Below, one piece after another: positions 50,201-62,100 of a DNA stretch of 64,000 nt. The notes under the pieces were generated by a model. That model was not told the origin of the DNA. It saw nothing but the letters and a program-made list of their open reading frames with translations, and did no database searches. How positions within the stretch are numbered: the stretch's first letter is position 1; each line of letters starts with the position of its first letter. Where the stretch lies: the NCBI GenBank assembly GCA_003864495.1, contig ML133365.1, positions 3,107,856-3,171,855 of the forward strand, given 5' to 3'. This DNA comes from Nemopilema nomurai (taxonomy: Eukaryota > Cnidaria > Scyphozoa > Rhizostomeae > Rhizostomatidae). The translations under genes and the position numbers were made by a program.

Positions 50201-53200
50201 ACACATTCGACACCATAGCAACGATCTTTGCTCTTGAAGGCAACGCCACACAGGGGCATCTTGCAACATAGATCAACACAAGTTTCCATATTTGGTGTAT
50301 ATCCAAGATGATGGAAGGTTCCTGCGCCCAGTCCTTCTCGAAATTTGGTGTATTTCTGTACGGGGGTCCATCTGCACATCCAAGGGTCTTCCTTTGCCTT
50401 TGATGCCTTGACTATTTATGGGAAAATTATGTAGCCCTTAGCAATAGGGCCAATCATCCAGGGTCGTTATGTTTCACAGCCCGTGAAAACATCGTAATGT
50501 GTCATTGTTAAAACAGTTTTGAATGCCTACATCCAAGCGCATTTTAATCCTTGGCAGAGACTAGCAGCTCTATAGCTGCAATGTTTGAAAATAATATTAT
50601 ATAATGAGCAAATAAAATGTACAGGGTTGGTAAAAATGGTGAAGCTAAAAACGTGCGTGATGTCATTGAAAACTCTGCCTGTGTTGCAAAGAGCAGTGGT
50701 GTTCAGTCTTGATGACTTACCCAAATTCTACTTCGAATAACTGTGCATCAGGTCGAGAAAAGTATTCAATTACAACGAAAAAGTTCTTATATTCAGTATT
50801 TCGAAAAGAAACAAAATTTTTTCAGTAAACAAAATGTTTAGAATTTCACTCTTTTGACAAGAATGGTGCATATTATAAGAAGCTTCTATTTTTAAATGCT
50901 GCGATACATAGACGGTGCAGTGTTGATTTGTCTGTGTAAAATAAAAAGCTGAAGTGAAGTTGCGACAAATCGCGCTTGCAAAAATGTGCTTTGCCGGTAT
51001 GCATCTCAGGTGTTGCTTTCAGGATAAAAGATCAAAGATGGCGTCAAAGGAAAGGAAATCTCACCTAGAATTCCTAGGCTCCAGACAAGCAAGCCCACCA
51101 AGTGCCACTTATACAAGTCTGCTGCCATCTTTATATCTTGTCAAGCGTAAAAGAAACAGTGTCAAAAGGTCCTCTATTCGATCAGCTGCTAAAAATTCCT
51201 CCCAAGTTTATCCATCATATTTATTCAGGCAAGTGTCCAGTTTACTTGAAATGTTTAGGCCCTGCAACACAATTTTCTCCAGGCTTTCATTCGTTTATCG
51301 AATCATAGTATTGGCAAAGTAAACAAAAGGCCCTTGAAAAACTGGGCTATTGCTTTTTGAAAAGGATAATTTGCCATACGCTATAACACTCGCAATATTA
51401 CGTCAATAAACCAGAATTCATGAACGAAGGTGCAAGACAATAGAAAGTCACGTGACCAATAGGTTGCTTATTGGGCTAGCTGGTTTTGGGAAGTTGCCAC
51501 ATGCAGAAAGCTACAGGTTACTGTGACCTGGGTAAATTGCTGATTAACCCTGCGTTTAAACTTTGCAAATCGCAAAAATATTTACGTTAATTTGAGATTA
51601 AATCCCGTTCCAAGTAATGCAAGCCGTTTGGCAAGCGGAACTCTCTGGCAACGACCAATGCACGCTGATATCCATTTACGCGGTAGCACAATGACTAGGC
51701 CTGCACTTTTTGTAAACAAGGCCAGCGAATCCATATTTGCAGAAAAAGCCATTATAGTCTATTTCCTGCAGTTTCGCAATTCGCATTCAGCTATTTTGAA
51801 GATTGCTCTCATGATGTTTCCCGGGTTGAAGTGAAAGCAAAGTGCTGCAGCATGGCGACTGTAGCACGTGACGAGCTGCCGTGTATGTCGGGATAGGTAT
51901 CGCTGCTGCAATAGGCCAGTAGCAAAGACTCTCGATATGGAAACACAAGTGTTTATCTATCTGATGAAATAGCGTCTAAGTAATGCTCCTAGCGCTCAAA
52001 GGCATGGTGGCGTACAAGCTGCTTAGAGTTTGCCATATTTGCAGATGTCGATGCAACATGAGCATAAGTGTCATTGGTACTTGCAAAAAATTAATGCCGA
52101 GCTGAATTTGCGGCTCTAATCAGCTGAAAAGGGAGAAACCTACGATAAATTCATATAAGACCAAGGCATGCCTGCACCACGCTAGGTTTTGGACCAAGGT
52201 TGAGATCTGCATTGATGAACCACCTGGTAATGTTAGTTAGTTTGAGCCACTGTCCCCTCTTTGACAACAGTTGTGGAGATTTATTGATAAGATAAGCCCT
52301 TGGGGAGTATTCCTAACGTCGTTTGGCTTATAAAAATATATCAGTTCATAGGTCCATGAATGGTTTTGTGTGTCGTTAAATATCAAACCTACAAGGCTGA
52401 CTTGAAAGCCTCCCTAAAAAAAATCTAAATGCTCATGATGTTTTTATCAACCATGTTATAATTGGAAATCACGAGGTAATAACTGGGATTGCTTACATAT
52501 TAAGTTAAATGTAGACTATTTCTTTTCTCATTCTTCTACTCCAAATGCTGCTCTTGTAAACTAACTTTTGTAACTAAACTCAAGGAAATTGTTGACTCAA
52601 AGCAAGCCTTTCGTAAGAAGCATTTTTGTTGTATGTTTCATTGGGCAATTTAACTATACAGCAATGTTTATAAGTTTCAAATTTTTAAAGTGAAATTCAT
52701 AGTTTCTTTGTACTAGATTTCTAAATGCTGCATCCTGCTACTTAGATTCTTTAGAAATAATCTACCTTCACAATGCAAAGGTATATTCATTACCACATTC
52801 GATTTGCAGAGCCTTGAAAGCTATTCTACAGGTCAAAAAAGCTAAGGATTATTCACAGAGTAAATTTACACGTGACAAGGAAGGTTTCGGAATAAGCAAG
52901 AAATACATTACACGCAAACAAGTCCTTTACACTAGTAAAGGACCTCTCTTTGCTTTATGTTTAAAATTCTTAATTTCTGTGAATTCCAAAGCTTTAATTT
53001 CTATTTTTTGCAAGCTTTAATTTCAGGCAAGAGAGTGGCAAAGTTTTTGTTGATTTCGTTTGTATAATGTATTTGATAATTTGTTGATTAAAAAAAACTT
53101 GACACAGTATCTGCCAATGAAGTGCGTCGATAGCAAAAGTGCTTCATCTCTGACAAGAGCAAAAATTGGGTGAAAAAGAATCGCTTTGAAGCTGATGGGA

Positions 53201-56200
53201 AGTGCCTTGTTATTTGATGACATTACAGTGCGCATGTAAAAATCAGGCGCTTTTGCAAGCTTATTGCAATTACAAAGAAGACGATGAAAAACAAATATAT
53301 CAAACATTCTTGTTTATAAGAAATTAAAAAGCCGTCAGGAAGCTCAATTCATCATTTTTAAAGCCTTCACTAAATGTAAATAATACTTTTTACATATTGT
53401 ATACTATTCATATTATAACAGATAATTGATACAAGACATTGTTGATATATCTTTTAATTTAGACTAGAAAGCATTGGGTAGCTTTTATTATCTACTAAAT
53501 CCTGACATAGGATTGCATATACATTTGAAAACCAAATAAAATCAAACTCTCATCTGATCTATTAGGTGGCACAAAAGGAAATTGGGTTAGATTTTAATTA
53601 TATTTTTACGTAATCAAATGCATTCATCATTAGGTTTGTACTTTGAAGCTTAATATTCGCAATGTTGGAAGATATTCAGTGATTAGATAAGACAATGCCA
53701 AAGTTTACGATGAATGTTTATGATATTGTTTATGACAAAGTTTACGATGAATGTTTATGATAATGCACTTGGAGTAAATGTTGTATGCTATGCGAGTTTC
53801 ATAGCTTACAACGATGCTCTTTACAATGAACGCTGACAATGTATCTCAGTATTTTGCAGGGTAGAGCCCTCTCCAAGGCCCTTTTGATGATGTGAGGTGG
53901 AAATGCGCACGGAATCACGCAATATGGTGTCCAGGTATCACGTGACCACTTTGGCATCATAGGTGGCAGCCTGTTGCAACGTGGTCGCAGCAGCATCAGC
54001 GATGCCTTGGATCTTTGGGGCTGAAAAGAAATCGTTACTGCACTTCAACAGGACTTGTTTCAACAATATTCAATGCTTGGCTTCTTAGGTCAAAGAAATT
54101 CAGCTGGGAATATGTCTTGTCGGTTAGGAAAGTGAACAATTAGAATAAAATGAGAAAGCTGAAATATTGATGTTGCACTTTATTTATTTTAATTTATCAA
54201 ATCTTTGATAACCTCGCTTTGGATCCGCCGAACGTGATCTAGTAAATGTTTTCAGCTTTCAGACTACACAAAAGCAAAGCGACAATCGTAGTCTCAGTAA
54301 TTACCCATTGATATCTCTCCCCTTTTGACGTAGGCAATAGTTGGGTTCTTCTCAATAATGCTTTTAGGGGCTTCTTTTGGCTGACACGCATTCTCATTTG
54401 CGCATTCCATGGAATAGCACAGTTTCCCAAGCATCAGTGCCACGTGACAACGCTTTTCCTCGCAGCACTTGTCAATGCATTTGCTCATCTCTGTTAGGCC
54501 CTTCTGCAGTTTGACGGACCCTGCGAGCATGCCACGTGCCAGGACAGTCTTATTGCGGACTTCGCCGTCGACTGTGCACTTTTTGTCAGGGTGAATGACA
54601 GTACCATCTGCAAAAGAGCACACGAATGGGTTCACAAAGAGATGCCTGTGGCACTCACCAAGGCAATGTCATCAAGCAACTTGGCGCATTACCACTAGCT
54701 TCCGACTAAGTTATCAAAACAACTTCTAGAGCGCATTACATTTGACGTCATTAGCATAAGACTTGGAATGGTGCCATTGTCTATCAAAAGTTCATGGATT
54801 TATTTTGCAGAGTTACCACTGATAGTGCCCTTACTTTGGTACACAGAAACAAGAGACAGCAGAGTTTAAATAGTGTCAAGCTCCAGTTTGAAATTTCAAG
54901 TATTCATTTGGTTTGATATCATGGATGAAATTGGCCGCTGATTAAGTTTTGAAGCTTCATTTGCTGTCAAAAGTAGACCCAGGTTTTCATCGGTTATCCT
55001 TTTTCTACCCTTAGGAAATAGCCCTGTTTGGCTGATAAACACATTTACAAAGAAATGCCTTTATTTTCTTTGAGCCTCAAAACCTTTAACGTCGAACATC
55101 ATTGACATTGACAATTCCAGATTTACTCTGAAGGACCCTCTTTGGGGGGAAGCATGGAACGTGTTTACGAAATGGCCTCGCTTCTGTTTTCTTGCGCCAA
55201 ACGTCAAAGCAATGGCGGTCGGCCCTTTGCTTACAGCGTCGCTGGAGGTGAGCGAAGTACTAACCTGGACGCAACTTCACTCCGAATTTCCGCTTGATGA
55301 TGTACTGCACTTGTTTATCAAACTGAATATCCCTCCTCTCCCCCTGTCCCGTGTACTGCAGCTCTTCGTCCGGTATCACTCGACAGCTCTCTTCACTGTA
55401 GCATTTCACCAGAAAGCAGTTTCGACCAAACATGTATGCCACGTCACAGTCTGGGTTCTCACAGCAGAGCCTCGTACAGATGTGAGCCTTGCCTACTTTG
55501 CCAACGTCTCTGTAGTCCCCTGCGTCGCCACCCTTGGCCAGGCGTGACCCAGTGTACAGTTTGGACTGGATGCACTCGACGTGGTGAGAGAACAGGGATG
55601 ATGGCACTTTCACTGCAAAGAGATCAAATGCTTTTGCTAGGCTTGTACGTAAGAGTATCAATGGCTCACCGACGATAAACGGCTAGCTTTAAAAGTTAAT
55701 GCATAAGCCTACAGATAGCTCAAATAATTATCTCTTATTCAAGATCACTTTATCGTTATGCACACACGAAGAAGCTTTCAGGCAAAAGTTGATTGTGAAT
55801 ATATGAAAGATCTTCAGCAACAGAAATGAAGATATCTATTTGGCATGATGTTTTCTCCTTTGCCCATGATGCCATAATTAACGAGAGCTTAATGCAAAAA
55901 TCAATCATGAAACAAATTGGGTTCAATCTTCTTTTGACTCTTCACTCACCAATCTTTTTCTTCTTCCCAAAGAGCCACGGGGAAACGTATGCCATCCTCT
56001 GCTTGAATTTGTAGTCAGCTCCAGTTGCGGGTAATGTTTGGCATTTCTCTTCGGTGTAGCATTTCACGAGAAAGCACCTGTTACAAAGTGAAGAATGAAA
56101 TAGCAAAAAAGATGTCTCAGAAGAAAGAAGCTAAAGACAGTTGGTATCTATTGTAGAAAAGGGAGGCATAACTTAAACATCACTAACTATAAAATGATTT

Positions 56201-59200
56201 CAAAGGACTGATGCATCAGAGCATTCAATATCTATTCCTTCCTTCTTTACACACCTTAACGGGATCTAAAGCCAAGAAATACAGCTTGCCATTTCTGCAC
56301 TTTTATTGTTTATGAATTTCAAAATTAATTTCAAACCATTAGAAACGTCCTGGTAACTGAAGACTTATTCATTTACTTAGAAGTGTTCATGAATCTGCAA
56401 ATAGAAATCATTAGAAGCCTCTTCGTAACACATCAGTCAGTCTCTTTTATCGAATTGAATCCATCTTCTTGTCTGGGGGCGTTCTTGGAGGGAATCTTAA
56501 ATCCTCTTAATTGAAACTTAAGTATGCTACTTGCAGAAAAAGTCATCTATGTAAAGCAGAGCTTATAGCAGAAGCTGATCAAAGAAAACTACATCGTCAA
56601 GAAAGACAGCTTGCACTAAGATGAAGAATCTTTTAATTTCCTTTAATTAGTAAAACAACTTGAAGGATTAGAAGATGCGATAACAAGATGATAGAGCCAG
56701 GAAGTCTCTAAATTTTAAGAGAATTTTTTGCTTAATTGCGCCTTTGTAATATCATTAACTTGTTTGTTTTAGCAAATAGCAATAAGACTACCAAAGATAA
56801 TTAGTTTTCAGTCCCTTTGTAGTGAAATCATTGACATCCACCTACAATTCTAGGGATTTTGAAATGGAGTCAACCTTGAAGGTCAATGATCCCTTATCTT
56901 TGAGAGTTCATTACAATTTCAAACCAATCTTTAATCTCCTTATTTCCAAATTGCTGGAATTGGAAATTTTAATTATTTAAAAATGACTGTTTTGATTTGC
57001 TGCTTAATTCGGATTTTCTCCTTAATTCTTTATAATCAAATGTTAACACACCGTTTACCAAGCATAAAAGCCAGATCACAGTCAACCTTGGAATCACAGC
57101 AGTACTTTATGCACGTGTTAATGCCCTTCACTCTTCCAATATCAGTGAATTTTCCAGCTTTCAAGCCTCCAGCTAACTTCATGTTATACATGATCTCGTT
57201 GTGAGGACATTTGTCTTCAATACTGTCGGTCTTCAAAGTCCGAGTTTTATTATCTACAAGAAAACACAAAGAAGAATATTATACGTTAGCCAAGTTCAAA
57301 TGAGTTTTTGACCAGAAGACATTTACGTGTACTCTTTGACTTATTCTTGGCATTGTGATTTCTTTAGGATCGAAAAATAAGGAAAAGGGATTGGGACTTT
57401 CGAATTCATTACAGTAATCAACATTTCTACATTTCATTTCAGAATATTTAAGAAGCATATTTAAATAACATCACCTTAGATTGATAATATTCACTCTTTT
57501 TGAGCTTTAAAAGTTACCACAATTAATAAATTTTGAATCATTGGGTGTCGTTAGGTATGAAACGTTTTCCCCACTCGGAAAGAATAACCTTTGGATAAAG
57601 ACATTCCTTACCAACTTGGATATTTTTCAGACCTCTCCCAGACACATGGGCAATCTGGAGGTCTTCGTATTCGCCATACATCTGAGGCACTGTTTCGCAC
57701 GAGCTCTCGTTCGCACACCTTACACCGATGCAGTTCTTGCCCTGTCCCTCCAGCATAGCAACATCACAATGCTCCTTGTTGCAGCATTTGTATATGCACT
57801 CCTATGGGTATGCCAGTGTAAAGGGTCAGAAACAGTGGCTTGAGGATCTTACTGCGTCCATTACGAAAGGACCACGTGTAATATGTTATTGCTTTAATTG
57901 CCTAATACAACTGTCGCTAACTTGTATTAAACTAAGTCTAAGCTAAGTCTAAGCTAAGTCTAAGCTAAGTCTAAGCTAAGTCTTGCTAAGTCTTGCTAAG
58001 CCTTCTGTTCAAAAACAATGCTTCTGGTGTGTATTGATTTACGTATACATTAATACATTTTTATGGCAAACATTTATAAATAAAACTATATAGACATGTT
58101 CTGTATACTTTTAAAATTCGTGAGTGATGACTGCAGCATTACTTATACTTTTTGATGTTTCATTGTTAGTAAATGTTAAGCTAGGTGTCTGTGCTATCAA
58201 AGCTGTTTAAGAAATAGACTTCCAGGTATTGTGAATCTTTCTGATGAGAACTTGAGAGCTTTGTTAATCTTAAAAATGAGATGTATGCGATATAATTAGA
58301 TTTAAAAGATGTTGCGAAATTTGAAACCAACGGAAAATTACATGATAGTATATCTTGTAGGCAACTTGCCTGAACATTCTTGACCCTTCCTAGATTCCTG
58401 AATATTCCAGCTTTCTTGCCACCTTTGAGAGACACTCCATATTCCACTTCGCTGTCTTTGCAATGGTACTCCTCTAAGATAGTATGACTGGATACGGCGT
58501 CTAAACAGACTATAGACAGACGCTTCAGAAGGTGGCACAAAGTCTTTCGAACAGTCGAATTATAAAAAATGAGTTTAGGCATCAATAGATTTGAAAACTA
58601 CTCTTGTCACATCTCTTTGGCTAAAATTGAATTTTTACCTAATTAATTAAAAATGGCTTAAAATAGGTTATAAGCTAACATCGCAAATGAAAATTACGAT
58701 GTAGTCGAATTCTATTCAATGCAAAAGTAAAGTGTTAGCAAGTAAGGTAAACTTTGCATGTCTTTATGCTCTCATTCTTGAGCGAAGATGACAGAAACTG
58801 TTCAACTTCCTCAGCTTTGAGATTAGCTAGAGCAACCGTTAGATCAAAATCTAGCCTCATGGTGGAACATGTATGCTCTCAGATTTGCTCTCAGCTTCGC
58901 TTCTCAGATTCCTTCTATGTAACGCCTGCTGCTTGTATTGCAATAAACAAGGCGAAGAAACGAGGTCTTAGGGAAGAAACGCGTGCATTCAAATGAATTG
59001 GGGAACGGCAAAGCAAGGTGCTACAGCCTCACATTTGGACGTTCATTTAACTTTAAATCCAGTGAAGATGCATTTGCGCATCCGAAACCAACACTCTAAA
59101 CCTCGTTTTGATTTCAGTGCTCTCCAGACCATAGCCATGTCCAATATAATTTGAAGAAAAGATACTTAAGGATCTGTTACTTAACATGGTGGTCATTGTC

Positions 59201-59775
59201 ACGATGGCTTGCGCGATGTTTTTGTTGTTTACTGACCAGTTGGTCATTATGTCTCCAGCCCCATCAAGCTGGATGGATGTCTCTAGCACCATTTTCGCCA
59301 AAGAAGTATCTTTTAAATTAGATTTTTGACCAATAGATCGTAACAAACTCGAGCTGTATTGCTCTAAGCTGAGAACACTGGTCAAAAACCGTGATAATTT
59401 TGCGAGAGCTCATAATCTCTGTCTACGTTAACAAGAGAAGCTTTTTAGACAATTCTCTCTCTTCCGAGAAGATGTTGAGAGTTTCATCGCTATTCTACAA
59501 CTTTCTTTGCAATCAGAAAACATAATAAGGAACTTATTGAAGGCGATAAGACTTGTACAGGCAAACATTGTAAAAGCCTAGCTTAAAATGAACACGTGCA
59601 TCCACCTTCGACCAATGAGCTCCAATAATGAACACAAGATATGAAAAACAGTCTTAAGCAGCAAACGGTTTTGAAGCAAAAACGAACATTCATTTTCAAA
59701 TAAAGATTATTCGCGAGTATTTGTTCACTTACAAATGGCAAGTAGAATGTTTACTGCCACTCGACTGGTAGCCAT
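43463..59775 (-). CDS. Single-pass membrane protein with eleven tandem MANSC domains, complete, 17 exons, 1371 aa
   Basis: I do not know a named orthologue. Exons, 5' to 3': 59733-59775, 58370-58500, 57612-57801, 57052-57253, 55950-56077, 55265-55612, 54305-54607, 50115-50411, 48844-49152, 48078-48407, 47393-47658, 46885-46975, 46199-46696, 45401-45877, 44572-44901, 44134-44224, 43463-43544. The sum is 4116 nt and all phases agree. A short signal peptide (MATSRVAVNILLAI...) is followed by eleven MANSC domains. Each has about eight cysteines in the order C, C, CC, C, C, C, C, with the core CC-x4/5-CDLAFML-x3-C-x2-V-x-C. Lys/Glu-rich linkers precede domains 9 and 10. A TM helix (about 1317-1341) and a 28-residue tail end it. 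MANSC domains are otherwise known from the N-termini of KIAA0319, HAI-1, LRP11 and similar surface proteins, usually one per protein. An in-frame ATG at 59925 would add 50 residues. An extracellular interaction role is inferred. Confidence 0.88.
44572..49152 (-). other. Tandem-MANSC gene: domains 6 to 11
   Basis: Domains 6 (48844-49152), 7 (48078-48407), 8 (47393-47658), 9 (46199-46696), 10 (45401-45877) and 11 (44572-44901) each lie complete in one exon. The VTLKGG signature is intact in 6, 7, 8, 9 and 11, and SLKGG in 10. An extra exon 46885-46975, without cysteines, carries the end of unit 8 (ISYVRK) and a spacer. Exons 9 and 10 begin with charged Lys/Glu/Pro-rich linkers (for example LEEKAKDEKSEKKIPEEPK). 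These six domains resemble each other more than they resemble domains 1-5, which suggests they are the younger copies. Confidence 0.85.
50115..55612 (-). other. Tandem-MANSC gene: domains 3 to 5
   Basis: Domain 3 (55265-55612), domain 4 (54305-54607) and domain 5 (50115-50411) are single-exon units with the eight-cysteine pattern but weaker signatures: LAKGGDAGDY, LARGMLAGSV and FREGLGAGTF in place of LKGG-x-AG-F. The 3.9-kb intron 50412-54304 is the longest in the gene. It contains only an isolated open stretch (53941-54020) whose phase does not fit. Confidence 0.85.
53700..53761. repeat. 25-bp direct repeat, 37-bp period
   Basis: AAAGTTTACGATGAATGTTTATGAT is present at 53700-53724 and again at 53737-53761, in an intron of the tandem-MANSC gene. 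Confidence 0.8.
57932..58000. repeat. 11-bp tandem repeat
   Basis: Four copies of CTAAGTCTAAG are followed by two copies of CTAAGTCTTG, inside the GC-AG intron that splits MANSC domain 1. Confidence 0.9.
58741..59400 (-). pseudogene. Coding-like relic inside intron 1 of the tandem-MANSC gene, unidentified
   Basis: On the same strand as the host gene, 59053 to about 59400 is open for about 115 codons (including SLAKMVLETSIQLDGAGDI and NIAQAIVTMTTMLSNRSL). A second stretch at about 58741-58870 is open for about 42 codons (VALANLKAEEVEQFLSSSL). The pattern of amphipathic helical segments and Asn-x-Ser/Thr sites looks like real protein, perhaps the GAIN region of an adhesion receptor, but I see no GPS motif and no good splice sites. 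It may be a decayed exon of another gene or chance. Confidence 0.25.
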
Positions 59776-62100
59776 CTTTGTAACCTGTTGACCTTTCCTC
59801 TTTCCCCGCGAGGGCTTCAGATTTTCTTCATCTGATCGATCCAAAATGAGCAAGTGAAATAGCAACAAAACCGAAGTCTTTAAGGCCACTGTCAATTGAA
59901 CGCTTTGACTTGTTCTCCTGAGCAAAGATTACTGCAAACAGTTCAGTGTCGCATTCAAATACTTAGTGATAACATAACGCAAGAATTCGAACCTAGATCT
60001 CTGCATTCAAGAGCGATCGCAGGTGTTTGAAGCTCAGTCCACTGCGGAGGAGGATCATGGCAATGACGAAGAAGGACCAGACTGACAGCAATTAACACGC
60101 GACTTGCACGCACATTCTGAAAATGGCTCAGTTTGCTACAAAATCATACTGTTGATAAAAGCAGCAAATGGAACTGAAAGTTGATAAACTAAGGGAATGC
60201 TCTACACTCAATGCTAATAAACGTTTTAAATCTTTTCAGCACTTTAAGTTTCTCGTGCTGAAGGTATATTTTTGGGCAATTAAAGCAACCTGTGTACAAA
60301 ATCACAAATATTGATGATACTATCGTTTCAGAGCAGCGAAATGGCCATGTCCTTGACCAATAACGAAAGCATTACAGGACGTTTCTATTTTGGGATATGT
60401 GTCAAAACTTGGCGATCTATTTTCTAAACATAAATGCTAAGGTATTATTTCGATAAGGATTTCACGGAATACCCTTAAGCAGTTTTGCAGTAGCACGCCA
60501 AACACTAGAAAGAAACAAAATCCAAGAAACACATGAAGCATTTTCAAGAGCGCAAAAAGATCGTTGGTGTGATTACACACTTAAGTATTCAGGCATTATG
60601 ACTACAAGGTAAAGCACCAAAACACAGCGCAACGAGTATGATAACTAGGCATCCTTGATTTGGAGCTCTGTAGCATTGAAATAAATACCTTTGGTAGGAA
60701 TTGTGAATGTTAAGCCTCTAAATGGTGTGAAAGGAGCCTGGAAGCAGCAAGATGTCTTATCTTTATTCTCATGAACGTCCGTATGAAACTTTTGAAAACG
60801 AGGCACCTTTAATGCCTGAAGATATGTTCCAGAAAATTTCACTTTTTCTCAAATATTGCTCTTTGTTTTGCCTAATTCTTTTGAATGACGAAACAACTAA
60901 GAGTATGTTTGTGGTTTTTTAGGACGTTTTGTCTTATTTTGCTTTGACGAAAGCAATTTCAGGGCTTTCAGAAGCAGCGATAGCATTAAGTTTTAAACAG
61001 CGAAAACTTCCGCAAATGGAAATCAATAACTTTGGAAAATGTGTAATCCAATGACTTATGGCCAATCAGCACAAGCCTAAAGTTGGTTTTTTCACGTTGA
61101 TTTAACTAAAGCAGATTTCAGAAGCAATTAGATTTCGCGATGTCCAGATATAAATTCAAGTTATAAATAGCTGAAACGTGAAACCGTCTTAAAAATGCCT
61201 GGCTCTTCATAATTTGTGGCATTCGATGTTTTTGAGCCTCCACTGCGGTTTGTCTTCTCCATGCATTTAAAACTTCGCTACGAGTTCTTCCAATCTACGA
61301 AAATCATACATTGATCTTCTTCCTCCGATGCTCTTATTTCCCACTCAGCCTATGCAGGGCCGCATTTAAACACTGAACCCAAAGTTAATGGGTCCTTCTA
61401 TAATAGGCCAAAGTAGTTTGTGTCATGCAACTCAATTCATCAACAGCACTTTGTATAAGCTTAACAAACTTTTGCACCGGGGCCCTTGAAATCAAAAACT
61501 TCAGGGGGCCTCTTTATGTCTTCCTTCCTCTTTCTTTCTATCTGTTTCCATGGCAGATACTGAAGGATCTGAGCCTAGCGAGTGCTGACTAGAATCAGTA
61601 GCTAGAACCTTATAGTAGTGTCCTCGTCTTGAAATACGATGAGCCTCTTTTTGGTGCTTGTTGGTGGATTTGCGAGGCGCTCGATCGTATAAACCAGCGC
61701 TGCGAAGGACCGCTGAAGTTATACGGAGTTATTCATGATTTACCTGTAGGCTCGTTGGATAGCCGGTGTTTCGGGCGTTTGCTCACATGGCCCTTGCATT
61801 GGCTAAACGGGAGCCACCAGTGTTCACTCAACCAAAGCCAAGAATCTGGGCCTAAATCATTGCGGCTTCCAAAACAAGACGAAATATTCAATTAGATTAA
61901 TCAACGTTAATTTTGCTGATGATAAATAAACGCGCTTTTACTCAGTATTTGACTCTTACGCAATCTTTCAGATGGAGTGTCAACATGAAAAACAGTGGTT
62001 GAAGCTGTTGTAAAAATAACTGATTACTTTAAAAATGGTATGAAAATTCAATCATAACAAAAACTCATCAAAGCCCTCCGGCTACCGGTGGAGTTGATCG
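59776..62100. other. Divergent intergenic region between two MANSC genes
   Basis: The 2.3 kb separates the starts of the minus-strand tandem-MANSC gene and the plus-strand MANSC gene, so it must contain both promoters or a shared bidirectional one. Short open frames (for example minus 60645-60842 and plus 61629-61895) show no recognised family. No repeat array is seen. Confidence 0.5.

Larger units (their letters stand above)
55950..59775 (-). other. Tandem-MANSC gene: signal peptide and split domains 1 and 2
   Basis: Domain 1 is split by a phase-0 intron between 58370-58500 (VSLKGGKKAGIFRNLGRVKN) and 57612-57801 (ECIYKCCNKEHCDVAMLEG). Domain 2 is split by a phase-2 intron between 57052-57253 (MKLAGGLKAGKFTDIGRV) and 55950-56077 (CFLVKCYTEEKCQTLPA). 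The intron after 58370 begins GCAAGT, a GC-type donor. The signal-peptide exon 59733-59775 ends in phase 1. Confidence 0.85.

Noticed and set aside
53941..54020. Possible extra exon of the tandem-MANSC gene with acceptor TTTTCAG
   Set aside because: It would need to start and end in phase 1; the only donor found (GTGATA) gives phase 2, and the frame soon meets TGA.
59986..60020. tRNA or SINE B-box-like sequence on the minus strand
   Set aside because: Only a GGTTCGAATTC-like segment is present; no A box or cloverleaf could be built.
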